From the NCBI GenBank assembly GCA_023664665.1, contig JAMPEY010000001.1, positions 1 to 64,000 on the forward strand: a DNA stretch of 64,000 nt, in the 5' to 3' direction. Positions within the stretch are counted from its first letter, which is position 1, and every line of letters starts with the position of its first letter. The translations under genes and the position numbers were made by a program. This document shows, one piece after another, positions 7,760 through 16,193 of this stretch. This DNA is from Lachnoclostridium sp. Lineage in GTDB: Bacteria; Bacillota; Clostridia; Lachnospirales; Lachnospiraceae. A model generated the notes under the pieces. It searched no databases. It worked only from the letters and a program-made list of their open reading frames with translations, and was not told the origin of the DNA.

Positions 7760-9550
7760 ATGGCTAAAGTACTTGGCGTAGAGATTGGCAACACAATTAC
7801 AAGAATATGCGAAATGGATTTTCGGACGAAGAATCCGAAAGTGTATAAGTATTTTTGTATTCCTACTCCGAAGGGAGCTTTGGAAGACGGATTCGTGCGC
7901 GACAATGCGGCAATGGTGCCTGCGTTGAAGCGGGCGCTTACCGAAAATAAGATTAAGACAAAACAAGTAGTGTTTACGGTGACATCCAGCAAGATAGTAA
8001 CAAGGGAAATCACGGTGCCCCCCATGAAGGAAGCACAGGTGGGCGGTTATGTCAAATCCAATGCCAACGACTATTTCCCCATCGATTTGTCCAACTATGA
8101 GATTGCTCATGTGGTTCTGGGGGTCGATAAGGTGGAAGCGGGAGGGAATTCCTTCCGCGTTATGGCGATTGCGGCAGGAAAGGATTTGATCCTCGGATAT
8201 TCCAAGCTGGCGGCTGAATGCGGGCTGCGGCTCATCTGTGTGGATTATGCCGGAAACAGTATTTATCAGATAATGAAATCGGAGGGCGGAGCGGATGCCA
8301 AGCTGGTGGTGAAGGTGGAGGACAGTTCCACCATTGCTTCCATTATTGGCGGCGGCAACATGATGCTGCAGAGAAACCTGTCCCACGGTTTTGAAAGAGC
8401 GGTAAAGACATTAATGGAATCTTCGGATTTCTATGATGTGGGAAGCGAAGAAGATGCTTTTCGCAAGATGTGTCAGGAACCCTGCATCAAGGTGGTATTG
8501 AACGAAAATACCAAGGTGATCGAGAGGGATGAAGTATACGGCGAGACAGAGGCGGAGGCGGAAAGCCGCAAGCGCATCACCGGCACTTTCAGTCAGCTGG
8601 TGGGCAATCTTCTCCGTATGATAGAATTGTATAGCACCAAGAACGCTGATAACCCGGTGAAAGAGATTGTGCTGGTAGGCTTGGGCTCCGAAATCAAGGG
8701 ACTCTCCAAACTGCTTGCCAATGAATTGGGACTGCCTGCCAAGGTAATCCGCAATCTGGGCAGTGTCAGTGTGTTCCAGTCCATGAGCGCGGAGAGCATG
8801 GGCAAATATGTGGGCGTTATCGGCGCAGGCATAGAACCCTTGGGACTTTTGAGTGAGGACACCAAGGAGAAAGCTTCCAAAACGGTAAATTATCCGCTTT
8901 TGACAATTATAGTGGTAGTGGTATTTGTGGCTGCCGCACTTTCCATGGCAGGGCTGGCGCTCATCCCCTATTCTCAGGCGGTGGAAGAGGAAAAGAGGCT
9001 GAAAGCCGAGGAAGCGCAGTACAGCGAGGCGGAAGTGGTTTACAATCACTATACGGCGACTACCGCTCTGTACAGTGAAGTGAAAAAAATGGAAAGGATG
9101 ACACTGCACTCCAATGATGAAGCGGTGGCGTTCCTTACGGAATTAGAGAAAAAGCTTCCTTCCGACATTGCGCTTGTATCCATAGATTCCAGTTCTACCG
9201 AATGCCTGCTCAGTTTTGTTATGCCGGAGATGGAGGAGGTTGCCAAGGTTCTTCAGATGTTGAGGGGATTTGGCAGCGCATTGGATGTCTCGGTGGAGGC
9301 GGTCACAGAGGTGACTGTGAATTTGTCAACGCTTGGCGAAGAGGGCAGTGCGGAGCTTCCGGTTTCTCAGGAATTGATTGATACTTGGAAAGCCTCGGCG
9401 GAGGAAGAGGGAGTTACTCTCTTTGACGAAGACCAGCTGGTTTATTATTCTGCGGCGATTCATTTCTACTATTACCCCATTGAGCTGGAAGTAACGGCGG
9501 ATGAGGATGCTATAGAGACAGCAAATGCCGATGCTACGGCGGCACAATAG
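7760..9550 (+). CDS. Fused PilM-PilN pilus assembly protein
   Basis: A 596-residue protein. Residues 1-~365 form an actin-like PilM fold (N-terminal LGVEIGNTITRI phosphate loop, later LVGLGSEIKGL). A membrane helix follows at about 376-402, then a PilN-like part with a short coiled coil (EEKRLKAEEAQYSEAE) and a ferredoxin-like domain (LTELEKKLPSDIALVSID...). In most species pilM and pilN are separate genes whose products bind through the PilN N-terminal peptide, so here the contact is made covalently. The tail of about 60 residues is acidic and Ala-rich. RBS GAGAGG is present. pilO follows 10 bases later. Confidence 0.88.
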   Translation: MAKVLGVEIGNTITRICEMDFRTKNPKVYKYFCIPTPKGALEDGFVRDNAAMVPALKRALTENKIKTKQVVFTVTSSKIVTREITVPPMKEAQVGGYVKSNANDYFPIDLSNYEIAHVVLGVDKVEAGGNSFRVMAIAAGKDLILGYSKLAAECGLRLICVDYAGNSIYQIMKSEGGADAKLVVKVEDSSTIASIIGGGNMMLQRNLSHGFERAVKTLMESSDFYDVGSEEDAFRKMCQEPCIKVVLNENTKVIERDEVYGETEAEAESRKRITGTFSQLVGNLLRMIELYSTKNADNPVKEIVLVGLGSEIKGLSKLLANELGLPAKVIRNLGSVSVFQSMSAESMGKYVGVIGAGIEPLGLLSEDTKEKASKTVNYPLLTIIVVVVFVAAALSMAGLALIPYSQAVEEEKRLKAEEAQYSEAEVVYNHYTATTALYSEVKKMERMTLHSNDEAVAFLTELEKKLPSDIALVSIDSSSTECLLSFVMPEMEEVAKVLQMLRGFGSALDVSVEAVTEVTVNLSTLGEEGSAELPVSQELIDTWKASAEEEGVTLFDEDQLVYYSAAIHFYYYPIELEVTADEDAIETANADATAAQ

Positions 9551-9560
9551 GAGGTAGACC

Positions 9561-10244
9561 ATGAAAGATAAAAAACAGACAGCCTTTTTCCTTGCGCTTA
9601 TCTTATGTGCGGCATTATTGATTGTATTATATATGTATATGTATCAGCCCTATGTCAGTAAGACACAGAACCTTCAGGGTTCCAATCAGACATTGGGCAC
9701 AAGAGTCACCCAATTAAAGCAGTTTTTTGCGCAGATGGATTTCAACAAGAAACAGATTGTGGCCATGACGGAGGAGATTCAGGAGATTTTGGACAGATTT
9801 CCTGCGGATGTGCTGGAAGAGGACGCTATATATCTGGCGCTTCGGACACAGGCTGAGGGCGCCAATGTAAGATATAACAGCATCGGTGTGGATAAGAGAG
9901 CGGAGTTGGGCGTGATTCCGGTGCAAGTGGTAAAGGCTGCCGGAATAGAAGGTCTGGATCAGCAGCTGACATTTAACAGACGGACTGTAGTTTACAATAA
10001 TGTGACCGGTTATAACAGCTTAAAGAATATCCTTACGAGCATGAACAACAATCAGGAAGAATTGGCGATTAACAAATTTGCTTATGTTTATGATACGGAA
10101 AAGTCGTCCCTGACAGGCACGATAAATGTGATATTCTATACTGTCAGCGGTACAGGAAAGGAATATGAGCCCAAGACATTTAAGAATTATAATGCATTGG
10201 GACACACGAATCTGTTTCTTTTAACCGTTCCGATTGCGGAATAA
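9561..10244 (+). CDS. PilO-like pilus assembly protein
   Basis: A 227-residue bitopic protein: one membrane helix near residues 8-27, a coiled-coil stretch (about 35-80, rich in Gln/Lys/Glu) and a small C-terminal alpha/beta domain. Size, layout and position directly after PilM-N match PilO, which dimerises with PilN under the membrane platform. Sequence similarity to characterised PilO cannot be judged by eye, so the call rests mainly on architecture and context. RBS AGGAGG; 10 bases from the fused pilMN. Confidence 0.7.
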   Translation: MKDKKQTAFFLALILCAALLIVLYMYMYQPYVSKTQNLQGSNQTLGTRVTQLKQFFAQMDFNKKQIVAMTEEIQEILDRFPADVLEEDAIYLALRTQAEGANVRYNSIGVDKRAELGVIPVQVVKAAGIEGLDQQLTFNRRTVVYNNVTGYNSLKNILTSMNNNQEELAINKFAYVYDTEKSSLTGTINVIFYTVSGTGKEYEPKTFKNYNALGHTNLFLLTVPIAE

Positions 10245-10259
10245 GAAAGCGGTGTAATA

Positions 10260-11519
10260 ATGGATAAAAAGAGAAATCATCCCCCCAAATTGAATGATGA
10301 CGGATTGACCCTGATGGAGATTCTGGTGGCGACCATTATCTTTTCATTAGTGGCGGTCGTGTTCTTGAGAAGCTTTGTCTATGCCCTTCAGATGAATGAG
10401 CAGGCAAAGCAGAAGCAGTATTCCATGATTTTGGCGCAGAGTCTGATGGAGAGCGTTAAGGCATATGATAAGGTCAATCTGGATGAACAGTTTGATCCGT
10501 CTAAACCGGCAGCTTTTATGGCCTATGATTTATCGACGGGAGGTACAGCTATTTATAACGGCTCAGGGGATTATGAGTTGAAGGATATTGTGTATCAGGG
10601 AACCACATTTAATGATAGGTACAAATATGATGTGAAGATTTCTGTATCGCCGTCCTCGGACGCCAAACATCAGGCTGTGCTTATGAAGGTGAAGGAAGTG
10701 AATGCGTACAATGACGCCATCTATGTGGAAGGGGACGATGAACAGAGCAAGCTGAGGGATGCTATTATAGCAGAGTTGGGGAATCAGGGGCATTCAGGTA
10801 CCATAGCTACATTGGATGAGAGTAAGATATCGGCTACAAGAACCGTGAATGTGACGATTTCCAATGATGATAAGGTGTCGGTGCAGGCGGTTTATGACTA
10901 CAGCGTAACGAATTATCCCATTACGAAATCGGACGGAACCCATGAAAATGTATCCTTTACGGGTACGGTGAATGCTACGGACGATGCCATTGTCTGTTAT
11001 GATAAGTCGCTGCTTAACAGTGCGGTAAAGTTGACAAACTTTTACTGTTATTATTATCCTGCTTATTCCCATTCGGTGAACGGGAGGATTCCCTGCAGCA
11101 GTGATGAAATCAATATTACCAACGAGAGCGGAACGCTGGAGAATATTTATGTGATCAAACAGGAGAGTTCGGATCCTGCTTTTAGTGTGACTGAGTTGGA
11201 TATTTGCGAGGCTAGTTATTCTCCGAAACTCTCTGTTAATACTTCAATAAATGTGAATCTGTTTCACAACCTAAAAAAACAGTTGCACTCTGATGCTCCG
11301 GTTACTCCGCCTCCCACTATTACTTCCGGTGGCACAGGCATTGTGAATGATATCGGGAAAGCGCCTTGGGAGTACAAGGAGATGGAGTTAAATCCGACGA
11401 CAGGTACTCTGGAGGAGAATGAAAGAGCTCTGTTCTATGATGTGACGGTTACGGTATATAAGAGCGGTTCAACAGAACCGATCTGTGAGATAGTCGGCAG
11501 CTCAAATGCAAAGCAGTAG
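10260..11519 (+). CDS. Minor pilin with prepilin cleavage motif (PilV/GspI-like)
   Basis: A 419-residue prepilin-type protein. The leader ends NDDG and is followed by LTLMEILVATIIFSLVAVVF, so cleavage falls after Gly15 and mature Glu5 is present. The N-helix pattern with MEILVA is typical of GspI/PilV minor pilins. The large head (about 380 residues) is strand-rich and has few recognisable motifs; a Pro/Thr-rich patch near residue 350 may be a linker. It overlaps the frame of the next gene slightly at its 3' end. The head is much larger than in usual GspI (about 120 residues). Confidence 0.8.
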   Translation: MDKKRNHPPKLNDDGLTLMEILVATIIFSLVAVVFLRSFVYALQMNEQAKQKQYSMILAQSLMESVKAYDKVNLDEQFDPSKPAAFMAYDLSTGGTAIYNGSGDYELKDIVYQGTTFNDRYKYDVKISVSPSSDAKHQAVLMKVKEVNAYNDAIYVEGDDEQSKLRDAIIAELGNQGHSGTIATLDESKISATRTVNVTISNDDKVSVQAVYDYSVTNYPITKSDGTHENVSFTGTVNATDDAIVCYDKSLLNSAVKLTNFYCYYYPAYSHSVNGRIPCSSDEINITNESGTLENIYVIKQESSDPAFSVTELDICEASYSPKLSVNTSINVNLFHNLKKQLHSDAPVTPPPTITSGGTGIVNDIGKAPWEYKEMELNPTTGTLEENERALFYDVTVTVYKSGSTEPICEIVGSSNAKQ

Positions 11520-11529
11520 AGGAAGCGTT

Positions 11530-12216
11530 ATGTGGAAAAAGGAAAAGCAAGCAAAAAAACGGAATGACAGAGGCAGCGCGCTGATCACTGTAGTGGTGGT
11601 AACGGCGTTCATCAGTATTCTGGCGACGATTATTCTTTATGCGGCAGGCATGAATTACAATATGAAAGCTGCCGACAAGAAGAATAAGGACAGCTTCTAT
11701 GAGGCGGAAAAGGTCATGGAAAGCATTAAGGCGGGGTTGGTTCCGGAAGCCATGGCTGCATTTCAGGAGGCATATAAGGAAACCGCGATTGCTTTTGGCA
11801 GATTGTCCGCAGATGACAGGAGAAGCCTTTATAACCAGACTTTTACGGATACCTTAAAGACGAACTTTGATGCTCATGTGGACGCAACATCGGCCAAGAC
11901 TTTGGAGGCATATATCACATCCTTAGTGCCTGATAGCTATCTAAGTTCTTCTACCAATAATCATCTGACGGTGGGTGCTGCCGATTTGGACCTTCATGCG
12001 GACGCGGGCTATGCGCTGTTGAAGGATGTGGTTTTGAAATATGAGAAGGATGGTTATTATACCCAAATCAAAACGGATTTTATGATAAAGATTCCCAAGA
12101 TTGATTGGAGTATCGATACGGCTCCTACCGGAGGCGGTGATGACCCGCAGGATTTGCAGCAGAGGGATCTTGGGATGACGGATTGTGTGATTTATTATAA
12201 TTGGGAGAAGCAATAA
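11530..12216 (+). CDS. Minor pilin lacking Glu5 (PilX/GspK-like)
   Basis: A 228-residue prepilin-type protein. After leader residues KKRNDRG the mature N-helix starts SALITVVVVTAFISILATIIL. Position 5 is Thr rather than Glu; this loss is typical of GspK/PilX tip pilins. The following helix is amphipathic with AEKVMESIKAG. ATG 11530 has GAGGAAG upstream and is preferred over an in-frame ATG at 11506, which overlaps the preceding gene's end. The next gene starts 12 bases after its stop. Confidence 0.75.
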   Translation: MWKKEKQAKKRNDRGSALITVVVVTAFISILATIILYAAGMNYNMKAADKKNKDSFYEAEKVMESIKAGLVPEAMAAFQEAYKETAIAFGRLSADDRRSLYNQTFTDTLKTNFDAHVDATSAKTLEAYITSLVPDSYLSSSTNNHLTVGAADLDLHADAGYALLKDVVLKYEKDGYYTQIKTDFMIKIPKIDWSIDTAPTGGGDDPQDLQQRDLGMTDCVIYYNWEKQ

Positions 12217-12228
12217 GAGGTGGTGCGT

Positions 12229-12768
12229 ATGCGAAGAGATAAGCGGAGTCTTGCTGCGGATAACAGAGGTATGTCTTTGGTGGAGATGGTGATTGTAGTT
12301 GCCATTATGACCGTTCTGACGGGTGTTGCGGCCATCGGGGTCAGCATGGCGCTTTCCAAGCCCGTGGATGAATGTGCCGAGAAGATTGTTTCCACCCTAA
12401 ACGGAGCCCGCATCACGACTATGGGGAAACAGGAGATTAAATTGAGGTTTGTACAGAATGACAACGGGGTTTATCTGACAGAGACCATTAAGGATGCAAG
12501 CGGTGCTACAACTACCAGACCCGATTTGAGAATCGGGCAGAAGGGAGTTGTGGTGAGGTATAAGCTGGTTGGAGATGCAAATTACAGAGAATTGAGCGGA
12601 ACCAGCATAGAGCTTAGTTTTAAGCGTACCACCGGCGGATTTAATACCCTTATAGAATCCGGCAGTGATACGGGTGACTATTGTACGGAAATACAGGTCA
12701 GTAAGGCAGGTAAAGAAAAGGTAATCGAAATAGCCTATCTTACGGGCAAAGTAACCATCATCCAGTAG
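12229..12768 (+). CDS. Minor pilin (GspH/FimT-like)
   Basis: A 179-residue prepilin-type protein: leader ending DNRG, then MSLVEMVIVVAIMTVLTGVAAIG with mature Glu5. The segment after the helix (STLNGARITTMGKQEIKLRF) is the GspH/FimT signature region in which the helix leads into the first strands of a small head. ATG 12229 has AGAGGTGG at 5 bases; an in-frame GTG at 12220 lies within that site. Part of the four-gene minor pilin set. Confidence 0.78.
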   Translation: MRRDKRSLAADNRGMSLVEMVIVVAIMTVLTGVAAIGVSMALSKPVDECAEKIVSTLNGARITTMGKQEIKLRFVQNDNGVYLTETIKDASGATTTRPDLRIGQKGVVVRYKLVGDANYRELSGTSIELSFKRTTGGFNTLIESGSDTGDYCTEIQVSKAGKEKVIEIAYLTGKVTIIQ

Positions 12769-12786
12769 AAAAGGAGAGGAGGAAGT

Positions 12787-14838
12787 ATGAGATTTATCAA
12801 GGAGAAACTCAAAAACTTTGACAACAGGGGCCTGACTCTGGTGGAATTGGTCTGCAGTGTAGCGATTCTGGGTATTATCGCTATGATTGTCGGCAGCGTA
12901 TTGGTTGTGAGCGCTGACAGCTATAACCGCGGCAGTTCGGAGATACAGGCACAGCAGGAGGCACAATTGGTTGCCAATCAGATAGACGATTTGCTGATTG
13001 ACGCCACCGCTGAAGTGAAGTACGAAGACGAAACCTTGACCATTAAACAGGGTGGAGTGACCCATACCGTGACCTTTGAAGGTGACGAATTGTATTACTC
13101 AGACGGCACAACAAAGCAGCTGATGGCATCCGGCGTCGCCGATTTTAATGTGGATGACTCAGAGTTTGCGGAACGGGGTTATCTGAAGCTTAATATGAAT
13201 TTGAACAGAAAATCCCAGACATACGAATCCGTGTTCACCATTACGGCAAGAAATAAGGATACCACGGAAGCGACCAAGGTTATCGCAGCGATTCATCTGC
13301 CGAATGAATTGGTTCTGGAGCCGAATCAGAGTTATGATTTAACGGCAACTACCAGTGGATTGACCAATCAGTCTCTGTCATGGTCCGTAGTGGGAAGTTC
13401 GGATAGCAGTAATACCTATGTTACGCCGGGCAGCAGTAGTTTGACTGCTAAGGTTCATGTAGGCAGTGGCGAGATGTCCAGATTTAAAGTGAAGGTTACC
13501 TCCACCGACCTTGGTGCAAACGGAGCGCCCATGGCACAGAAAATCATTGATGTTTATGTGCGGCGCGTGAACCAGATTGATATTGCGGGAAACCGTGTAA
13601 GCGGAGACGACTGCAAGGCAGGCGCTCAGTACAGCCTGACGGCAACGGTGTTGGGTCCCAGTCATGCAAAGATAAACGGAGCGGACTATGATGTGGATTA
13701 TATAGACCCCGGTCAGGCGAGCTGGTCAGTGATAGAGGGAGCGGCTTATGCCAGTGTGTCGGCGACAGGTTCCATGGCAGCTACCGTGACTTTGACGGCG
13801 GATATACCGGAGGGCTCTCAGGTGGTCGTGCAGGCAACCGCCCTGCATCCCAACGGAGCACAGAATGCAGCCGGTGAGTGGACGAACAAAGCCAGTGCAA
13901 AAGCAGGGAGTACGGTATCCTATGCTACAGTGACAAATACCTACACTATTAAAAAAAGTCATCGGCATGTTCCGGCAGAGCCTGAGGGTGGCGGCTGGAA
14001 ACGCCAGTCCAGTGATGCGCAGGGACCTATTGATGATTTGACAGCATTAAAAGTTGCCAATAATAGCACAAAGCATGTAGTGCTATATCGTTACAGGGAA
14101 GATCCCAACGGGAGCTGGGAAACCCATAGTGATTATAATGGCAAGAATATTAATGGTGAGATGATATCTGGTGCATGGGGAACATGGGAACTGAATCGAT
14201 ACGGTGATGCAAATAACAGCCAGACTGTCAATCTCCGTCCCCTTCTGACAGGTTTGCTGGATTACAGGAAGGATTATTGGGTAGAGGCTGTAGTTGTTAT
14301 CATGGATGAAAATGACAATGTAGTATATCCTCCATATGATGATCCTGCCGAGGTAGACTTATTTACAATGTCCGGTCGGATGAATCGTGTAGGTCTTACC
14401 TATAGAAGTGATTCCAATATGATGAATCTACAGAATGCCTCCCAGAACAGCGAGGCAACGGCGCCTACCATTACCGCGTTTCAGCATCAGCAGTTTGTGC
14501 TTATGGAAATGCAGAACATAGTGGGTATTGACACCGTGGGTACTTCCGTTGATAACGATATCAACTATATTCTGGAGAAAAAGCAGCCGGACGGCACTTG
14601 GAAGGATGTAACCAATAAGGATCAATATGAGGTGCAGAAGGGCAGAGCCTGCAGGGTAACGCTCCGAAATAATGATTATAAGGGCAGCTACAGGGTGAAG
14701 GTTTATATCCAGAATATGCCCAACAATTATTGGAATGAAGCAACCAATTCCATCATTCCGGGCAATCCGGCAAGAATCGATTATATCCTCTATGATGAGG
14801 AAAGCGGAAATAACATTTTCTACTTCAATGTTATGTAA
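12787..14838 (+). CDS. Very large minor pilin (PilW/GspJ-like) with Ig-like extension
   Basis: A 683-residue prepilin-type protein, three to four times the usual GspJ/PilW size. Leader ends FDNRG; the N-helix LTLVELVCSVAILGIIAMIVG keeps Glu5. Residues to about 165 look like a GspJ/PilW head. Residues ~170-400 show two beta-rich repeats with Ig-like wording (ELVLEPNQSYDLTATTSG, WSVVGSSD; then GAQYSLTATVLGPS, WSVIEGAAYASV), like bacterial Big domains. The last ~280 residues are unrecognised, aromatic-rich and strand-rich. Such an exposed tail suggests a tip adhesin of the pilus (inference). Last gene of the operon. Confidence 0.8.
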   Translation: MRFIKEKLKNFDNRGLTLVELVCSVAILGIIAMIVGSVLVVSADSYNRGSSEIQAQQEAQLVANQIDDLLIDATAEVKYEDETLTIKQGGVTHTVTFEGDELYYSDGTTKQLMASGVADFNVDDSEFAERGYLKLNMNLNRKSQTYESVFTITARNKDTTEATKVIAAIHLPNELVLEPNQSYDLTATTSGLTNQSLSWSVVGSSDSSNTYVTPGSSSLTAKVHVGSGEMSRFKVKVTSTDLGANGAPMAQKIIDVYVRRVNQIDIAGNRVSGDDCKAGAQYSLTATVLGPSHAKINGADYDVDYIDPGQASWSVIEGAAYASVSATGSMAATVTLTADIPEGSQVVVQATALHPNGAQNAAGEWTNKASAKAGSTVSYATVTNTYTIKKSHRHVPAEPEGGGWKRQSSDAQGPIDDLTALKVANNSTKHVVLYRYREDPNGSWETHSDYNGKNINGEMISGAWGTWELNRYGDANNSQTVNLRPLLTGLLDYRKDYWVEAVVVIMDENDNVVYPPYDDPAEVDLFTMSGRMNRVGLTYRSDSNMMNLQNASQNSEATAPTITAFQHQQFVLMEMQNIVGIDTVGTSVDNDINYILEKKQPDGTWKDVTNKDQYEVQKGRACRVTLRNNDYKGSYRVKVYIQNMPNNYWNEATNSIIPGNPARIDYILYDEESGNNIFYFNVM

Positions 14839-14860
14839 CCGAAAGAAATGAATGACATAA

Positions 14861-14894
14861 AGAACTCCCCGGCGGATACCCGCCGGGGAGTTCT
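14861..14894. terminator. Strong hairpin closing the pilus operon
   Basis: A perfect 15-bp stem (14861-14875 with 14880-14894) with a 4-base loop ATAC, 22 bases after the last pilin gene. The plus-strand side is not followed by T's; the minus-strand side is followed by a T-rich stretch (TTATGTCATT). It may act for both directions, and on the minus strand it overlaps the stop codon of the dynamin-gene remnant. Confidence 0.65.
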
Positions 14895-14964
14895 AAGTGC
14901 GTTGGCCCCTTTTGGCTGCAAGCTCTAAAAGCTCTTTTGCCTTTTCCTGCATTCTTGAAAATTT
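14893..14964 (-). pseudogene. Remnant of the 3' end of a dynamin-like GTPase gene
   Basis: Read on the minus strand, this stretch encodes SRMQEKAKELLELAAKRGQRT and then TAG at 14895-14893. It matches the C-terminal region of the intact dynamin-like protein encoded at 16194-18704, which reads VSMQEKAKAVLDLVAERD. The DNA aligns over about 57 bases at roughly three quarters identity, with one extra base in the remnant near its end that shifts the frame to the early stop. No upstream part of the gene is left; the nuclease gene and its promoter occupy the space between the remnant and the intact copy. Confidence 0.65.
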
Positions 14965-14976
14965 ATAAAAAATTTA

Positions 14977-15005
14977 TTGTATTAATTATAGCTCAATAAT
15001 ATAAT
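14977..15005 (+). promoter_or_regulatory. Sigma-A-like promoter of the DUF1016 nuclease gene
   Basis: TTGTAT at 14977-14982 and TATAAT at 15000-15005 with 17 bases between them, in an A/T-rich stretch 89 bases before the start codon. Confidence 0.65.
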
Positions 15006-15060
15006 ATATAAGTAAATATGCGTACTAAAAATATTTGTTAAACAGGAAAGAGAAGCGGCT

Positions 15061-15080
15061 TGTCAGACAATGTCAGACAA
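15061..15080 (+). repeat. Tandem TGTCAGACAA repeat in the nuclease leader
   Basis: The 10-mer TGTCAGACAA occurs twice head to tail, 14 bases before the start codon and just ahead of the AAAGGAA ribosome site. The same core (TTGTCAGACA) returns as an arm of a palindrome inside the gene at 15392-15414. The position between promoter and start would suit an operator or a self-recognition site. Confidence 0.6.
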
Positions 15081-15093
15081 ATAGGGAAAGGAA

Positions 15094-16119
15094 ATGTTGT
15101 TTGTGGAGGAATTGGTTAAAAATTCAAGTTTTGAAAAAATGATTGTGGATATTGAAACATTAGTAAACACATCAAAAGCAGAATTAGCATTGTCAATAAA
15201 TAAAATAATGACAGTAACTTATTGGAACATTGGAAAATATATTGTTGAATTTGAACAGGATGGCAATGCGAAAGCAGAGTATGGAAAAAATCTGCTTTCC
15301 AGAATATCAAAAGAATTAACTTTACGTTTGGGGAAAGGATATAGTCGTCCGAATTTGAATAATATGCGGAAGTTTTATTTGAAATATTCAAATTGTCAGA
15401 CAGTGTCTGACAATTTGTCATGGTCGCATATATGTGAATTGATAAAAATTGATGATGAACTCGAGCGCAGCTTTTATGAGAAAGAGTGCATCATGGAAAA
15501 TTGGAATGTTAGAACACTGCGCAGGCAGATGGATTCAGCATTGTTTTTGAGATTAGCTTCCAGCAGGGACAAAGAAGGAATTTTAAAATTAGCCCAAAAC
15601 GGAATAGAGTATCAAAAACCCGAAGATATTGTAAAGAACACATATACATTGGAGTTTTTGAATATTCCGGAGCAGGAGAAATATAGCGAAAATGATTTGG
15701 AACAGAAAATCATAGACAATATACAGAAATTTTTATTGGAATTAGGCAAGGGATTTACATTTGTTAAGCAACAATATCCTTTGACGATTAATAATATACA
15801 TTATCATGTGGATTTGGTATTTTACCATAGAATTTTGAAATGTTTTGTTCTTATCGATTTGAAGAAAAATTCTGTTCAGCATGAAGATATTGGTCAAATG
15901 AATATGTATATGGGATATTTCGCAATAGAAGAAAATATGCCGGATGATAATCCGCCTATTGGAATCATATTAAGCAAAAATAAGGATGAATTATTGGTGG
16001 AGTATGCAATGTATGGAATGGACAGTAATTTATTTGTTTCCAAATATGAGTTATATCTGCCAAATCGGAAAGAATTGGAAAAGTTAGTGAGAGATATTTT
16101 GAATGACAAGGAAAGTTAA
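15094..16119 (+). CDS. DUF1016 (YhcG-type) PD-(D/E)XK nuclease family protein
   Basis: A 341-residue protein with the two DUF1016 parts: an N-terminal helical domain (residues ~8-150; YWNIGKYIVEFEQ, LSRISKELTLRLGKGYSRPNL, QTVSDNLSWSH) and a C-terminal PD-(D/E)XK nuclease domain (about 165-320). Nuclease motifs visible: GKGFTFVKQQYPL, then the metal-binding Asp in YHVDLVFYH and the D-x-K core in VLIDLKKN. Family members are found with restriction-modification and other defence genes; exact roles are unsettled. Codon use is markedly more A/T-rich than in its neighbours, and the gene sits between a dynamin gene and a fragment of one, so it looks acquired. It has its own promoter and leader repeats. 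Confidence 0.88.
   Translation: MLFVEELVKNSSFEKMIVDIETLVNTSKAELALSINKIMTVTYWNIGKYIVEFEQDGNAKAEYGKNLLSRISKELTLRLGKGYSRPNLNNMRKFYLKYSNCQTVSDNLSWSHICELIKIDDELERSFYEKECIMENWNVRTLRRQMDSALFLRLASSRDKEGILKLAQNGIEYQKPEDIVKNTYTLEFLNIPEQEKYSENDLEQKIIDNIQKFLLELGKGFTFVKQQYPLTINNIHYHVDLVFYHRILKCFVLIDLKKNSVQHEDIGQMNMYMGYFAIEENMPDDNPPIGIILSKNKDELLVEYAMYGMDSNLFVSKYELYLPNRKELEKLVRDILNDKES
15392..15414. repeat. Perfect palindrome inside the nuclease gene
   Basis: Arms ATTGTCAGACA and TGTCTGACAAT (11 bases each) flank a single G. The arm repeats the leader motif at 15061-15080. In the protein it encodes the conserved QTVSDNLSW region of the DUF1016 N-terminal domain. Confidence 0.75.
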
Positions 16120-16142
16120 AAATAAATGAGTATTTAATGTAC

Positions 16143-16170
16143 AAAAAAGACTGTCCGCAAAGCAGACAGC
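16143..16170 (-). terminator. Rho-independent terminator of the dynamin-like gene
   Basis: On the minus strand a 9-bp stem (GCTGTCTGC/GCGGACAGT with two G-U pairs, loop TTT) is followed by C and six T's, 24 bases past the dynamin stop. It may also stop plus-strand transcripts of the nuclease gene, since on that strand it is followed by CTCTTGTTTTT. Confidence 0.8.
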
Positions 16171-16193
16171 CTCTTGTTTTTCATCCCAATTTC

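Noticed and set aside
15061..15414. TGTCAGACA repeats as ends of an insertion sequence
   Set aside because: One pair is a direct tandem repeat and the other an in-frame palindrome; no transposase and no target-site duplication.
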